From Cupriavidus sp. WGlv3 (lineage in GTDB: Bacteria; Pseudomonadota; Gammaproteobacteria; Burkholderiales; Burkholderiaceae): a stretch of DNA of 64,000 bases. The notes beneath the pieces are model-generated. The model had not been told where the DNA came from. It did not search any database and saw only the letters and a list, made by a program, of their open reading frames with translations. The first letter of the stretch is position 1. Every line of letters starts with the position of its first letter. Of this stretch, positions 19,503 to 28,534 are shown in pieces. A program made the position numbers and the translations under genes. The stretch spans positions 124,001 to 188,000 of the forward strand of contig NZ_JALHRX010000007.1 of the NCBI RefSeq assembly GCF_023952475.1, written 5' to 3'.

Positions 19503-20395
19503 TCATGCAAACGCATGCCCGCGCATAGCTCCGCCAATCGCATCCAGCTCCGCCAGTACCGCATCGGTCAACACAATCTCCCCCGTCTTCAAGTTCTCCC
19601 TCAAATGCCCCACCGACGAAGTCCCGGGAATCAACAGCACGTTCGGCGCCCGATGCAGCAACCAGGCCAGCGCCACCTGCATCGCCGTCGCTCCGATCCC
19701 TTCCGCCACCTTTGACAACCCCGCCGACTGAATCGGCGTGAACCCGCCGAGCGGGAAGAACGGCACGAACGCAATCCCCCGCTCCGCCAGCTCATCCACC
19801 AGCGCATCATCGCCACGCTGCACCAGGTTGTACTGGTTCTGCACACAGACAACCGGCGCAATCTTCTGCGCCTGCGCCACCTGTGCCGAAGTTACGTTGC
19901 TCAGCCCGATGTGGCGGACCAGTCCCTGCCTTTGCAGCTCGGCCAGCGCAGTGACTTCCCTTTCGATCGAGCCTTCCGATGGCGCATGGATATCCCCCAT
20001 GATCCGCAGGTTGACGACATCCAGCACCTCGACACCCAGATTGCGCAGGTTGTCATGGACTGCTTGCCGGATGGCCTCCGGCTCAAGTGCCGGCAACCAC
20101 GAGGCGTCTTCGCCGCGGCGGGCGCCTACCTTGGTGACGATCGCCAGGTCATCCGGGTAAGGATGGAGGGCTTCGCGGATGAGCTGGTTGGTGATGTGCG
20201 GCCCGTAGAAATCACTCGTATCGATGTGGTTGACGCCGGACGCCACGGCTTCGCGCAGCACTGCGATGGCCGCGCCGCGGTCCTTCGGCGGGCCGAACAC
20301 GCCAGGCCCGGCGAGCTGCATGGCGCCGTAGCCCATGCGGTTGCTGTGCGGCCGGCAAGCGTGTAGGTGGTGGCGGGACGGCGAGGTTGGGACAT
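19503..20395 (-). pseudogene. YdbC/PdxI-type aldo-keto reductase with an N-terminal frameshift
   Basis: The main frame (19503-20336) encodes 277 residues starting MGYGAMQLAGPGVFGPP. It has the AKR catalytic residues (DTSDFYG, VTKVGARRGE) and the cofactor-binding end IPGTSSVGHLREN, and is very close to E. coli YdbC (pyridoxal reductase PdxI). Family members carry about 17 more N-terminal residues. Those lie just upstream in another frame (from the ATG at 20395, MSQPRRPATTYTLAGRT), so one base is missing near 20345. It is a pseudogene, a shortened protein translated from 20336, or an assembly error. It is divergent from the LysR gene that probably controls it. Confidence 0.6.
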
Positions 20396-20494
20396 GGGGG
20401 ACATGGCGCTCCTTGATTCGGTTTGGCTGAACAGTGGCGGCAGTATGTTTGGCGTTGCAGTGTTTGATAATCCGGCCTAGATTGAATGGGCTGT

Positions 20495-20507
20495 TTCAAA
20501 ATTTGAA
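20495..20507. promoter_or_regulatory. Palindrome before the LysR start
   Basis: TTCAAA (20495-20500) and TTTGAA (20502-20507) form a 13-base inverted repeat eight bases before the LysR start codon, between the divergent regulator and reductase genes. It is the likely autoregulatory site of the LysR protein. Confidence 0.45.
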
Positions 20508-20514
20508 CACTGAG

Positions 20515-21417
20515 ATGGAATTCAACGATCTGGCCGCGTTTGTGTCGGTGGCCCGCGCCGGGGGCTTTCGGGATGCGGCGCGGATCAGCGGCGTGTCGGC
20601 GTCTAGCCTGAGCATCGCCGTGCGCCGCCTGGAATCGAAGTTGGGCCTGCGCCTGCTTAACCGCACCACCCGCAGCGTCGCCCCGACCGAAGCGGGGCTG
20701 CGCCTGCTTGAGCGGCTCACGCCGCTGTTCAGCGAGATGGAGTCCGCGCTGGACGTCCTGAACGCCTTCCGTGACAAGCCGTCCGGCACGCTCAAGCTGA
20801 ACGTGCCGTCGAGCGCCGCGTGGACGGTGTTGCCAGCCATCCTCCCGCCGTTCCTGGAGGCCTACCCCGACATCCGCGTAGAACTTGTGGTCGAGGATGG
20901 GTTCGTCGACGTGCTGGCCATCGGCTGCGACGCAGGCATCCGCTACGAGGAGCGGCTTGAGCAGGACATGGTCGCCATCCCGATCGGGCCGCGCGTGCAA
21001 CGCTTCGCGACGGCGGCAACGCCTGGCTATCTCGACCGGCACGGCAGGCCGGAGCACCCGCGCGAGTTGCTCTCGCACGTCTGCCTGCGCGGGCAGTTCG
21101 CCAGCGGCGCCACGCCACCGTGGGTGTTCGAGCGGGATGGGGAGGAGTTGCGACTGGATCCTCCGCACCGGTTGCTGATCCGGCCTGCTGCATCGATCGA
21201 CCTGGCGATCAGTACGGCGCTGGCGGGGGTTGGGGTGATCCACATCTTCGAGGGCAAGCTGCGGCCGTATCTCGACGGCGGGGCGCTGGAGCCGATTCTT
21301 GAGCCTTGGTGGCAGAAGTTCTCGGGGCCGTTTCTTTACTATCCCGGGCGAAGGCACTTGCCGGCGCCGTTGCGGGCGTTTGTGGATTTTTTGAAGGCGC
21401 CGGCGGCAGCGGATTGA
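20515..21417 (+). CDS. LysR-family transcriptional regulator
   Basis: The 300-residue product has an N-terminal winged helix-turn-helix (MEFNDLAAFVSVARAGGF, then SASSLSIAVRRLESKLGLRLLNRTTR) and a C-terminal effector-binding domain from about residue 90. The ATG at 20515 gives the standard N-terminus; a longer frame from 20434 has no ribosome binding site and reads through the divergent promoter. It is divergent from the YdbC-type reductase, the usual layout for a LysR activator and its target. The effector is unknown. Confidence 0.9.
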   Translation: MEFNDLAAFVSVARAGGFRDAARISGVSASSLSIAVRRLESKLGLRLLNRTTRSVAPTEAGLRLLERLTPLFSEMESALDVLNAFRDKPSGTLKLNVPSSAAWTVLPAILPPFLEAYPDIRVELVVEDGFVDVLAIGCDAGIRYEERLEQDMVAIPIGPRVQRFATAATPGYLDRHGRPEHPRELLSHVCLRGQFASGATPPWVFERDGEELRLDPPHRLLIRPAASIDLAISTALAGVGVIHIFEGKLRPYLDGGALEPILEPWWQKFSGPFLYYPGRRHLPAPLRAFVDFLKAPAAAD

Positions 21418-21453
21418 GCACGCGGGTGCTGCGAAGTGCCGCAAGGCGAGGCC

Positions 21454-22287
21454 TCAGTACTCCCTCAAAATCCAGCTGCTGATCGCCGCAAAATACTCTC
21501 GCAACCACGCATTGAATCGAAGATACAAAGGCGTCCGGGCCCCCACGCCGAATGCCTCCCCGAACCCCGCCTTCCGCGCGATCCCCACCGCCCTCCGCAC
21601 GTGGAAATCGCTGGTCACCACGACAAGCGCACCGGCAGCATCGACGCCCTGCTGCTCCAGCAACCGCCGGCTGAACACCAGGTTCTCCTCGGTACTGGTA
21701 CTGCGTCCTTCGCGAATCACCCTGTCCGCCGCTATCCCGCGCGCAACGAGGTAGTCGGCCATGATGTCCGCCTCGACACACTGCAGCCCAAAGTCCTGCC
21801 CGCCACTCACAACGACCTTGGCCTGCGGCCACCGTTGCGCCTGCACTAGTCCCTGATCCAGTCGCGCAATCAATGTCGGCGACGCCTTGCAGTTAGGGGT
21901 GCCAGATCCAAGAATGATGATCGCCTTCACCGCTGTCCCCGCGGGTACGGAAGCGCCCATGCCGCTGCGGATGCCATAAAAGAAAACACCGACAGTAACC
22001 AGCCACACCGCGAACGCCATCCATCCGGCACGCCAAAGCCACTGCCGCCGCCGATCCGCTTTCCGCCATCGCGCCACGCCATTCCAGCACAGCGCGAGCA
22101 GCAGGAACGCGATGCCAATGCACGCCGGCAACGTGATGCCGAAGTTGAACAAGCCCATCCCCATCAGTGCGACGGCATCGCCGATCAGCACGGCGCCTAC
22201 CAGCGCCAGGGCAAGGCGTATCCAGCGGGTGTTTCGTTTCAATGCAGGGATCTCCAGATCGTTGATTGCTGGATTATCAAACGGCAT
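21454..22287 (-). CDS. YdcF/SanA-family (DUF218) membrane protein
   Basis: The 277-residue protein has three hydrophobic segments in its first 110 residues. The DUF218 domain follows: AIIILGSGT at about 120-128, SGGQD near 158, and the conserved STSTEENLVFSRRLL and VVTSDFHVRRA segments. Members act in envelope or cell-wall barrier functions; the substrate is not known. Its last codons lie within a degenerate repeat that recurs several times between 18.9 and 19.5 kb. It is convergent with the LysR gene. Confidence 0.8.
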   Translation of the reverse strand: MPFDNPAINDLEIPALKRNTRWIRLALALVGAVLIGDAVALMGMGLFNFGITLPACIGIAFLLLALCWNGVARWRKADRRRQWLWRAGWMAFAVWLVTVGVFFYGIRSGMGASVPAGTAVKAIIILGSGTPNCKASPTLIARLDQGLVQAQRWPQAKVVVSGGQDFGLQCVEADIMADYLVARGIAADRVIREGRSTSTEENLVFSRRLLEQQGVDAAGALVVVTSDFHVRRAVGIARKAGFGEAFGVGARTPLYLRFNAWLREYFAAISSWILREY

Positions 22288-22464
22288 AGACCACCTGATA
22301 GAGCGACGTGCCGACGGTCTGCGACTGGACTTCGGCCAGGGCGAGGATCTCAGCGATATGTGAAGGTGTGGTCATGGAAAAGAGCGAGTTTAAGGCTCGG
22401 CCTATGGATCCACGAGTCATTGTTAGCTAAACCTTGGCGCGGGAGCAGCCAACCTGGAGCCACA

Positions 22465-23064
22465 ATGCCTGACATTCGTTTTGCACTCCGAAACGGCGCG
22501 CGTTTGGATGGAGCGATTTTTTGGCACCACGAATGGATGGCCGTTGCAGTTTCCCTGCTTGTGCTATCCGTACCCGCTCACGCTGGGCATGTACCGGCAG
22601 CCATCATCGACAGTTGCCTGCTCTTCGACAGACCGTCGGACGCTTCGATCTCAATCACCCAGATTGAGGGAGAGGCGGATCTTTTGGACGACGTTACTGT
22701 ACCCGGTTACCAGTTATTCAATCCCGGGGGCGCAAACAACAAGCATACGATTGGCTACGCAACCAGCAAGCGCGGAAGCAACGACTTCATTTTCGTCGGA
22801 GTGCGTCGCGGGTACATCAGACGTGCGGTCGCTCTTGGAAAGCACCGACCCTCGCGAGTCGAACAGCCGGTCCTTGCTGGCTATGCTCTGCTGCGCCAAC
22901 ATGGGCGACGATATGTGTGTGTGATGGAAAGCAATGGAAGCGGCAGTGCCGCCTTCGTCAGGTCTGCTTATGTGGGGCGAATCCCATCATCGGAACTTGC
23001 GACTTTGCAGCTGTATTACAAGATGACGAATGTGAAGGAGTTCAAGCCGGTGGAAACTAAATGA
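22465..23064 (+). CDS. Exported hypothetical protein
   Basis: The 199-residue product has a hydrophobic stretch MAVAVSLLVLSVPAHA near residues 25-40 that ends in a good signal peptidase site. An internal ATG at 22537 would give a short classical signal peptide, while ATG 22465 has TGGAG upstream. The rest contains no motif I recognise. The stop overlaps the next start as ATGA, so the two genes are co-translated. A small envelope or periplasmic role is likely from the signal alone. Confidence 0.6.
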   Translation: MPDIRFALRNGARLDGAIFWHHEWMAVAVSLLVLSVPAHAGHVPAAIIDSCLLFDRPSDASISITQIEGEADLLDDVTVPGYQLFNPGGANNKHTIGYATSKRGSNDFIFVGVRRGYIRRAVALGKHRPSRVEQPVLAGYALLRQHGRRYVCVMESNGSGSAAFVRSAYVGRIPSSELATLQLYYKMTNVKEFKPVETK

Positions 23065-24419
23065 ACCTCTCATCCGTGAGACTCCTCCCACTTGCCCGGC
23101 TGATACTTGGCGGTGCTGTTGCCGGACACGCCTATGGCGCCGCGTTGACCCCAGGCATCTACCGCATAGACGCCGGTTCCTACGTGACCGCTGTGCAGCG
23201 CGCTGAAGCCGGGACCAATAAGCACATCGAAGAGAGATTCGAGCATGCTTTCCCCGCAGCGGCCGGTGTCACGTATGCCGTGGTGTCACGCGAAGCGAGA
23301 TATGCCGAACCCGAGCGCAACAGGGTGCTGTTCCTGACCGTGGACGGCTACAAGGCCGAGCGTGGCGAACGGTCTTGCATTGCCTATGCCATGCCAGGCT
23401 GGAACGATTATTCGACCACCAATCCGTTCTGTGCTGGCGAGGAAGCGCTGTCCGAGCGGACCCTTGCTTGCTTTGTCCTGCGCCAGCCGCCCCGGCGACG
23501 CGATCTTGCCGGCATGCATAACCCGCCTGAACGTACTCCCACTCAGGACGACAGGGTCGGCTGCCTGCTCGGCGTGTGTGACTCCGCCGCCTATGGCAAG
23601 TGGATCGAGCGCGTCGAGGTCACCTACCGTACCGATCGTTTTACGCTGGAAAAGGTACGTCCTTACCAGGACATTCTCTTCCTAGGAAGCGCGGTCCCGA
23701 TGTTTGCTTCACGTGAACGCACGAATAACCGTTCCGAGCTGAAGGCAGGAACGTTCCTCGCAGTACTGGACCGTCAGTCGGAATGGTTCGAGGTCGATTA
23801 CTTCGAACATGGCAAAGCTCGCCATGGGTGGATCGACCGCGACGATGTCGACCCTGTGCAGTGGGTGGCGCAGCGCGCCACGACCCGTGACTTCCGATTT
23901 CGCGTAGGCGTGGTACCTGGCGTCAGCGACACGGATGAGCCTCAACCGGTTGCCATTGAAGTGCTGTCGCGGCACGGCGGCCATCGCCTGCAGGTACTGC
24001 GCGATTTCCAATCGGATGGCGGTTATGTGCTGCGCGAGGAAGCGATCGAAGTGGTAGACGCCAACTTCGACGGCCATCCGGATATTGCGATACACGGCAT
24101 GTCTGGCGGCGCGGGCCCTAACAGTACCACTAATGTGTTCCTGTACGACCCGGCGCGGCGCCAGTTCGGTTTCTCCCGGGAATTGTCAGAGCTGACTCAG
24201 CTGTGGATCGACCCAAAGACACGGACCGTTCACAGCGCGCAGCGTGGCAGCTGTTGCAGCCATTATTCCGAGGTCTATCGCTACGTGCGTGGCAAGTTGA
24301 CGCTTGTATTCAGCAAGGATGAGTACGCGAACGGCGAGTGGGTCAGTATCACGACCGGTCGCCTACGCGACGGGAAGATGCACTACCGCGAAACACGTAG
24401 GCGATCTCCGGGCGATTGA
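23061..24419 (+). CDS. Exported protein with SH3-like and FG-GAP/XAC2610-like regions
   Basis: The 452-residue protein has a signal peptide (to about residue 27, GHAYGA). A region near 225-265 reads like a bacterial SH3 fold (TFLAVLDRQSEWFEVDYF, then GWIDRDDVD). A C-terminal part contains VVDANFDGHPDIAIHG, the calcium-binding-like signature of XAC2610-type proteins. It starts four bases before the upstream stop and is probably made with that exported protein. The function is unknown; the domains suggest binding to cell wall or another surface. It is convergent with the MFS gene. Confidence 0.65.
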   Translation: MNLSSVRLLPLARLILGGAVAGHAYGAALTPGIYRIDAGSYVTAVQRAEAGTNKHIEERFEHAFPAAAGVTYAVVSREARYAEPERNRVLFLTVDGYKAERGERSCIAYAMPGWNDYSTTNPFCAGEEALSERTLACFVLRQPPRRRDLAGMHNPPERTPTQDDRVGCLLGVCDSAAYGKWIERVEVTYRTDRFTLEKVRPYQDILFLGSAVPMFASRERTNNRSELKAGTFLAVLDRQSEWFEVDYFEHGKARHGWIDRDDVDPVQWVAQRATTRDFRFRVGVVPGVSDTDEPQPVAIEVLSRHGGHRLQVLRDFQSDGGYVLREEAIEVVDANFDGHPDIAIHGMSGGAGPNSTTNVFLYDPARRQFGFSRELSELTQLWIDPKTRTVHSAQRGSCCSHYSEVYRYVRGKLTLVFSKDEYANGEWVSITTGRLRDGKMHYRETRRRSPGD

Positions 24420-24441
24420 GCACTCGCCCCGGCACCTCCTC

Positions 24442-25764
24442 TCATCGCTCCTGCCCCTGCCGCAACGCAGGCGCCACCGCACACGCCACCAGCAGCAGCG
24501 CCGCCATGATGATCAGTCCATTACGCGTGCTACCGGTCGCCTGTTCGATCAGCCCCATCACCGACGGCCCGATGAATCCCCCAATCAGCCCGCAAGTATT
24601 GATCAGCGCCAGCCCGCCTGCCAGCGCTACACCCTTGAGGCGCGACGACGGAAACAGGAACACGATCGACTGCACCACGAAGAACATCAGCGCGGTCAGC
24701 GAGAAGCCCACCAGCGCCATCACCGGGCCGGCGAAGGCGGCGATCAGCAGGCCACCAGCCATCACGGCCAGTCCCAGGCAGAGCAATCGGCGGCCGCGGC
24801 CCGGGGTGTTGGCATGGCGGGGCAGCCAGGCGGCTCCGATGGCGGCAGCGATCCACGGCAGCGAGTTGAGCAGGCCGATCTCCACGGGCGTGAGCTTGCC
24901 GTAGGTGCCGATGATGCCCGGCAGGAAGAAGATCACCGTGTAGATCGAGATCTGGTGGCAGAAGTAGATGAAGATCGCTAGCCATACCTGCGGATCGCGC
25001 ATGGCGCCAAGGAAGGAGTGTCCGGCCTTGCCGGTGCTGGCATCGGCAGCTTCGGCGGCAAGTCGGCTGCGCACGGCCTGGGCCTGTGCCGGAGTCAACC
25101 ATGGCGCGCTGTCCGGTCCGTCGGGCAGCTTCTTCCAGACCACGGCGGCCAGGAACACGGCGGGCAGGCCTTCGAGCACGAACATCCATTGCCAGCCCTT
25201 GAAGCCCCAAATGCCATCCATGGCCAGCAGCGCCCCGCCCAGCGGGCCGCTGACGATGTTGGCGATGCAGACCCCCAGCAGGAAGTAACCCACCGCCCGC
25301 GCGCGGTCTTCGCGACCGAACCAGTAGGTCAGGTAGAGCATCACGCCGGGGAAAAGTCCCGCCTCGGCCGCGCCAAGCAGCACGCGCATGATGTAGAAGG
25401 ACGTCTCGCCCTGGACAAAGGCCATTGCCGCCGACAGCAGGCCCCACGTCACCATGATGCGCGTGATCCAGAAGCGGGCGCCGACCCGGTGCATGATCAG
25501 GTTGCTCGGGATTTCCAGGAAGGCATAGCTGAGGAAGAACAGGCCGGCGCCCAGCCCGTAGGCCGCGGCCGAGATGTTCAGGTCGACCGCGATGTGCGTT
25601 TTGGCCAACGCGATATTGGTGCGGTCCAGGAAGCTGATCACATACGACAGCACCAGCAAGGGCACGAGCTTGCGGAACAGTAGCGCGGTCAGCGGGCGGT
25701 CGGTGGGCGCGGCCAGCGGCGGTGCGCCCGAGGCGGGTACGGTCTGCATGTGCGTGGTCTCCAT
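24442..25764 (-). CDS. MFS transporter, anion:cation symporter family
   Basis: The 440-residue protein has twelve predicted membrane helices and the family signature LDRTNIALAKTH near residue 47, as in transporters for phthalate, tartrate, glucarate and other organic acids. It lies downstream of the BKACE and SDR genes on the same strand and probably imports the compound they degrade. The start ATG gives METTHMQTVPASG; the ATG five codons later is an alternative. The spacer to the BKACE gene is about 105 bases. Confidence 0.85.
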   Translation of the reverse strand: METTHMQTVPASGAPPLAAPTDRPLTALLFRKLVPLLVLSYVISFLDRTNIALAKTHIAVDLNISAAAYGLGAGLFFLSYAFLEIPSNLIMHRVGARFWITRIMVTWGLLSAAMAFVQGETSFYIMRVLLGAAEAGLFPGVMLYLTYWFGREDRARAVGYFLLGVCIANIVSGPLGGALLAMDGIWGFKGWQWMFVLEGLPAVFLAAVVWKKLPDGPDSAPWLTPAQAQAVRSRLAAEAADASTGKAGHSFLGAMRDPQVWLAIFIYFCHQISIYTVIFFLPGIIGTYGKLTPVEIGLLNSLPWIAAAIGAAWLPRHANTPGRGRRLLCLGLAVMAGGLLIAAFAGPVMALVGFSLTALMFFVVQSIVFLFPSSRLKGVALAGGLALINTCGLIGGFIGPSVMGLIEQATGSTRNGLIIMAALLLVACAVAPALRQGQER

Positions 25765-25869
25765 CGGCGGATCCGGGCGCCGCGCCCGTGGCGCGGGCTT
25801 GCCGTTCGGCCTGTTTGATGTCTTCGGTGATCGATGCCTGCCCGGGCCGCGCCATGGCGGCCCGGCGGT

Positions 25870-26802
25870 TCAGAACGCGGTGCCTGCGGCGCCCTTGAGG
25901 TCGAGGATGTCGCGGGCTTCGTCGGGCGTGGCGACGTCGATGTTCAGCGCTTCCAGCACGGTGCGGATGCGCGTGACCTGCTCGGCGCTGGACGCGGCCA
26001 GCTGGCCCGGGCCGATCCACAGCGAGTCCTCCAGGCCGACGCGCACGTTGGCGCCCATCGCCGCGCCGATGGTGGCCAGCGGGATCTGGTTGCGGCCGGC
26101 GCCCAGGATCGACCAGCGGAACTGGTCGCCGAACAGGCGCTGCGCGGTGCGGTGCATGTGCATCAGGTCTTCCGGATCAGGGCCGATGCCGCCCAGGATG
26201 CCGAACACCGACTGGATGAACACCGGACCCTTGACCAGCCCACGGTCAAGGAAGTGGCGCAGGTTGTAGAGATGGCTGATGTCATAGCACTCGAACTCGA
26301 AGCGCGTGCCGTTGGCATTGCCGATGCGCAGGATGTTCTCGATGTCCTGGTAGGTGTTCTTGAAGATCAGGTTGCGGCTGTTCTCCAGGTGCTCGCGCTC
26401 CCAGTCGTGACGGAGATCCTTGAAGCGCTCCAGCATCGGGAACAGGCCGAAGTTCATCGAACCCATGTTCAGCGAAGCCAGCTCCGGCTTGAAGGTGGTG
26501 GCCGGCAGCATGCGTTCGTCGACGGTCATGTGCGGGCTGCCGCCGGTGGTGATATTGATCACGGCATCGGTCTCGGCGCGGATCCTGGCGAGGAACGACC
26601 GGAACAGCTCCGGGTCCTGCGACGGGCGTCCGTCCTTGGGGTCGCGGGCGTGCAGGTGCAGGATGGCGGCGCCGGCGCGTGCCGCGTCGATGGCGGCGGT
26701 GGCGATCTCGTCGGCAGTCACCGGCAAATGGGGCGACATGCTGGGCGTGTGGATCGCGCCGGTCGGGGCGCAGGTGATGATGGCTTTGGCTCGCTTGGCC
26801 AT
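25870..26802 (-). CDS. 3-keto-5-aminohexanoate cleavage-type enzyme (BKACE, DUF849)
   Basis: The enzyme condenses a beta-keto acid with acetyl-CoA and splits it to acetoacetate and a new CoA thioester. The 310-residue product shows the zinc-binding HLHARDPKDG motif near residue 46, ITTGGSPHMT and the late GLEDSLWIGPG segment. Start ATG 26802 follows AAGGGA; a longer open frame upstream reads through the SDR gene. In the same operon the SDR upstream could oxidise a beta-hydroxy acid to the keto acid used here, and the MFS protein could import it. The exact substrate cannot be read from sequence. Confidence 0.88.
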   Translation of the reverse strand: MAKRAKAIITCAPTGAIHTPSMSPHLPVTADEIATAAIDAARAGAAILHLHARDPKDGRPSQDPELFRSFLARIRAETDAVINITTGGSPHMTVDERMLPATTFKPELASLNMGSMNFGLFPMLERFKDLRHDWEREHLENSRNLIFKNTYQDIENILRIGNANGTRFEFECYDISHLYNLRHFLDRGLVKGPVFIQSVFGILGGIGPDPEDLMHMHRTAQRLFGDQFRWSILGAGRNQIPLATIGAAMGANVRVGLEDSLWIGPGQLAASSAEQVTRIRTVLEALNIDVATPDEARDILDLKGAAGTAF

Positions 26803-26873
26803 GGTGGTTCCCTTGTCGATGTTGGTGGTCCGCATCGCGGATAACCCGCGGTGCAAGGAATGCGAGAGGCGCG

Positions 26874-27656
26874 CTAGCTGAGCGCCTGGGTCAGGCCGTC
26901 GACGACCATCTCCTGCCCATGCACGCTGGCGGCTTGGTCGCTGCACAGAAAGCGCACCATGTCGGCGATATCGCGCATCGTCACCATGCGGCCCAGCGCC
27001 GCCTGCGAGGTGTAGTCGCGCGTCACTTCCTCCAGCGGCTTGCCCAGCGACTCGGCCTTCGCGGCAATCACGGCGCGGATGCGCGGCCCGTCGACCGCCC
27101 CGGGCAGCACCGTGTTGACGCGGATGCCGTCGGCGCCCAGTTCCAGCGCCAGCGACTTGGTAAAGCCCACCACCGCCCATTTCGAGGCGGAGTAGGCCGA
27201 ACGGCCCGGCATGCCGAGATGCCCGGCGGCGGAAGACAGGTTGACGATCGACGGCGAGCGGCCTTGCCGCAGGCGCGGCACCGCGGCGCGGGCGCACAGG
27301 AACTGGCCGGTAATGTTGACGGCCAGCGTGCGTTCCCAGTCGGCCAGCGACAGCGTTTCGACGCCGCCGGTCGGTCCGGCAACGCCGGCATTGTTGACCA
27401 GCACGTCAAGGCCGCCAAAGGCCTGGTCCAACGCCTGGAACAGCGCCTCGACGTCGCTTTCCTTCGACACATCGGCCCTGACGGCCACCACGCCCGGCAA
27501 CTCGGCGCACACGCGTTCCAGTCCGTCGCCGGCCACGTCGCAGACCGCGACGCGGGCGCCCGCTTCGGCCAGCGCCCGTGCAATTTCCAGCCCGATGCCG
27601 CTGGCACCCGCAGTGACCAGCACGCGTTTGCCGGCGAGCGATTCATCCTTCCACAT
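26874..27656 (-). CDS. Short-chain dehydrogenase/reductase
   Basis: The 260-residue protein is a classical SDR with the cofactor motif TAGASGIG near residue 15, NNAGVAG near 88, and the catalytic serine plus YSASK near 155-159. The acidic residue after the second strand (CDVAG) suggests NAD. The start follows AGGAGA. It is the first gene of the leftward operon SDR-BKACE-MFS and is divergent from the GntR regulator. It most likely oxidises a hydroxy acid to the beta-keto acid cleaved by the BKACE enzyme; this is inference from context. Confidence 0.85.
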   Translation of the reverse strand: MWKDESLAGKRVLVTAGASGIGLEIARALAEAGARVAVCDVAGDGLERVCAELPGVVAVRADVSKESDVEALFQALDQAFGGLDVLVNNAGVAGPTGGVETLSLADWERTLAVNITGQFLCARAAVPRLRQGRSPSIVNLSSAAGHLGMPGRSAYSASKWAVVGFTKSLALELGADGIRVNTVLPGAVDGPRIRAVIAAKAESLGKPLEEVTRDYTSQAALGRMVTMRDIADMVRFLCSDQAASVHGQEMVVDGLTQALS

Positions 27657-27710
27657 GGTTTCAATCTCCTCAGGGCAGGCCGGTGCCTGCCTTCCGGACG
27701 AAGATTAAAA

Positions 27711-27722
27711 CTGTGATCACAG
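27711..27722. promoter_or_regulatory. Palindromic operator between SDR operon and GntR gene
   Basis: CTGTGATCACAG is a perfect 12-base palindrome in the 95-base divergent spacer, about 55 bases upstream of the SDR gene and 30 upstream of the GntR gene. FCD-type GntR proteins bind short palindromes of the TGTGATCACA kind, so it is the probable operator for both directions. Confidence 0.6.
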
Positions 27723-27751
27723 ATCAAGTATAGAGAATAACCCTATGTGCT

Positions 27752-28534
27752 ATGCTTCGCCGCATGAGCCTGAATGACCTTGTGACGCCTCTAGTCCGCC
27801 AGACCCTCAGCCGCGACGTCTACACGCAGCTGCGCGAGTTGCTGGTCAGCGGCCAGATGATGCCCGGCGAGCAGATTTCCTTGCGCAACATCGCTGCAGC
27901 CCTAGGCGTAAGCGTGATGCCGGTGCGCGAAGCGGTGCACCGGCTGGTCGCCGAACAGGCCCTCGAACTCACGCCCAACCGCGCGCTGCGCGTGCCGCGC
28001 ATGAGCGTCAGCCAGTTCGAGGAAATCACGAAGATCCGGATCGAGCTCGAAGGGCTCGCCACCGCGACCGCGGCCGAGCGCATCACCGACGAGGAGCTGA
28101 AGCAGGTGCAGGCCCTGCACCGCCGCTTTGCCGACGAGATGGCCAAGCGCAATCCCGACGGCGCCGCTGTCATCGCCGCGAACCAGGCCTTCCACTTTGC
28201 CGTCTACGCGGCGGCGGGCATGCCGATCCTGCTGCAGATGATCGAGTCACAGTGGCTGCGCATCGGGCCGATCCTGAACCATGATCTGCGCTCCGGGTCG
28301 CGCCGCGTGGAGGAACGCGTCGCGGTCAAACATCACGACAAGCTGGTCGAGGCGCTGCGCAAGCATGACGGTGCGGCGGCCTGTGCGGCGCTGCGCGGGG
28401 ATATCGAGAGCGCGGCCGTCTATATTGTCTCGGCGGGGGTGCTAGTCAGTACGGAGACGGCTAAGGGAACGGAAGCCACGTTGATGGCCGTGAAACGCGG
28501 TACCAAGGCAGGGCGTGCCGGGCTGAAGGGCTGA
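27752..28534 (+). CDS. GntR-family regulator, FCD subfamily
   Basis: The 260-residue product has an N-terminal winged helix (ISLRNIAAALGVSVMPVREAVHRL, residues about 40-65) and an all-helical FCD ligand domain with the metal-binding histidines of NQAFHFAVY and HHDKLVEAL. The ATG at 27752 or the one at 27764 could start it; neither has a strong ribosome binding site. It is divergent from the SDR-BKACE-MFS operon and is probably its substrate-responsive repressor. Confidence 0.85.
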   Translation: MLRRMSLNDLVTPLVRQTLSRDVYTQLRELLVSGQMMPGEQISLRNIAAALGVSVMPVREAVHRLVAEQALELTPNRALRVPRMSVSQFEEITKIRIELEGLATATAAERITDEELKQVQALHRRFADEMAKRNPDGAAVIAANQAFHFAVYAAAGMPILLQMIESQWLRIGPILNHDLRSGSRRVEERVAVKHHDKLVEALRKHDGAAACAALRGDIESAAVYIVSAGVLVSTETAKGTEATLMAVKRGTKAGRAGLKG

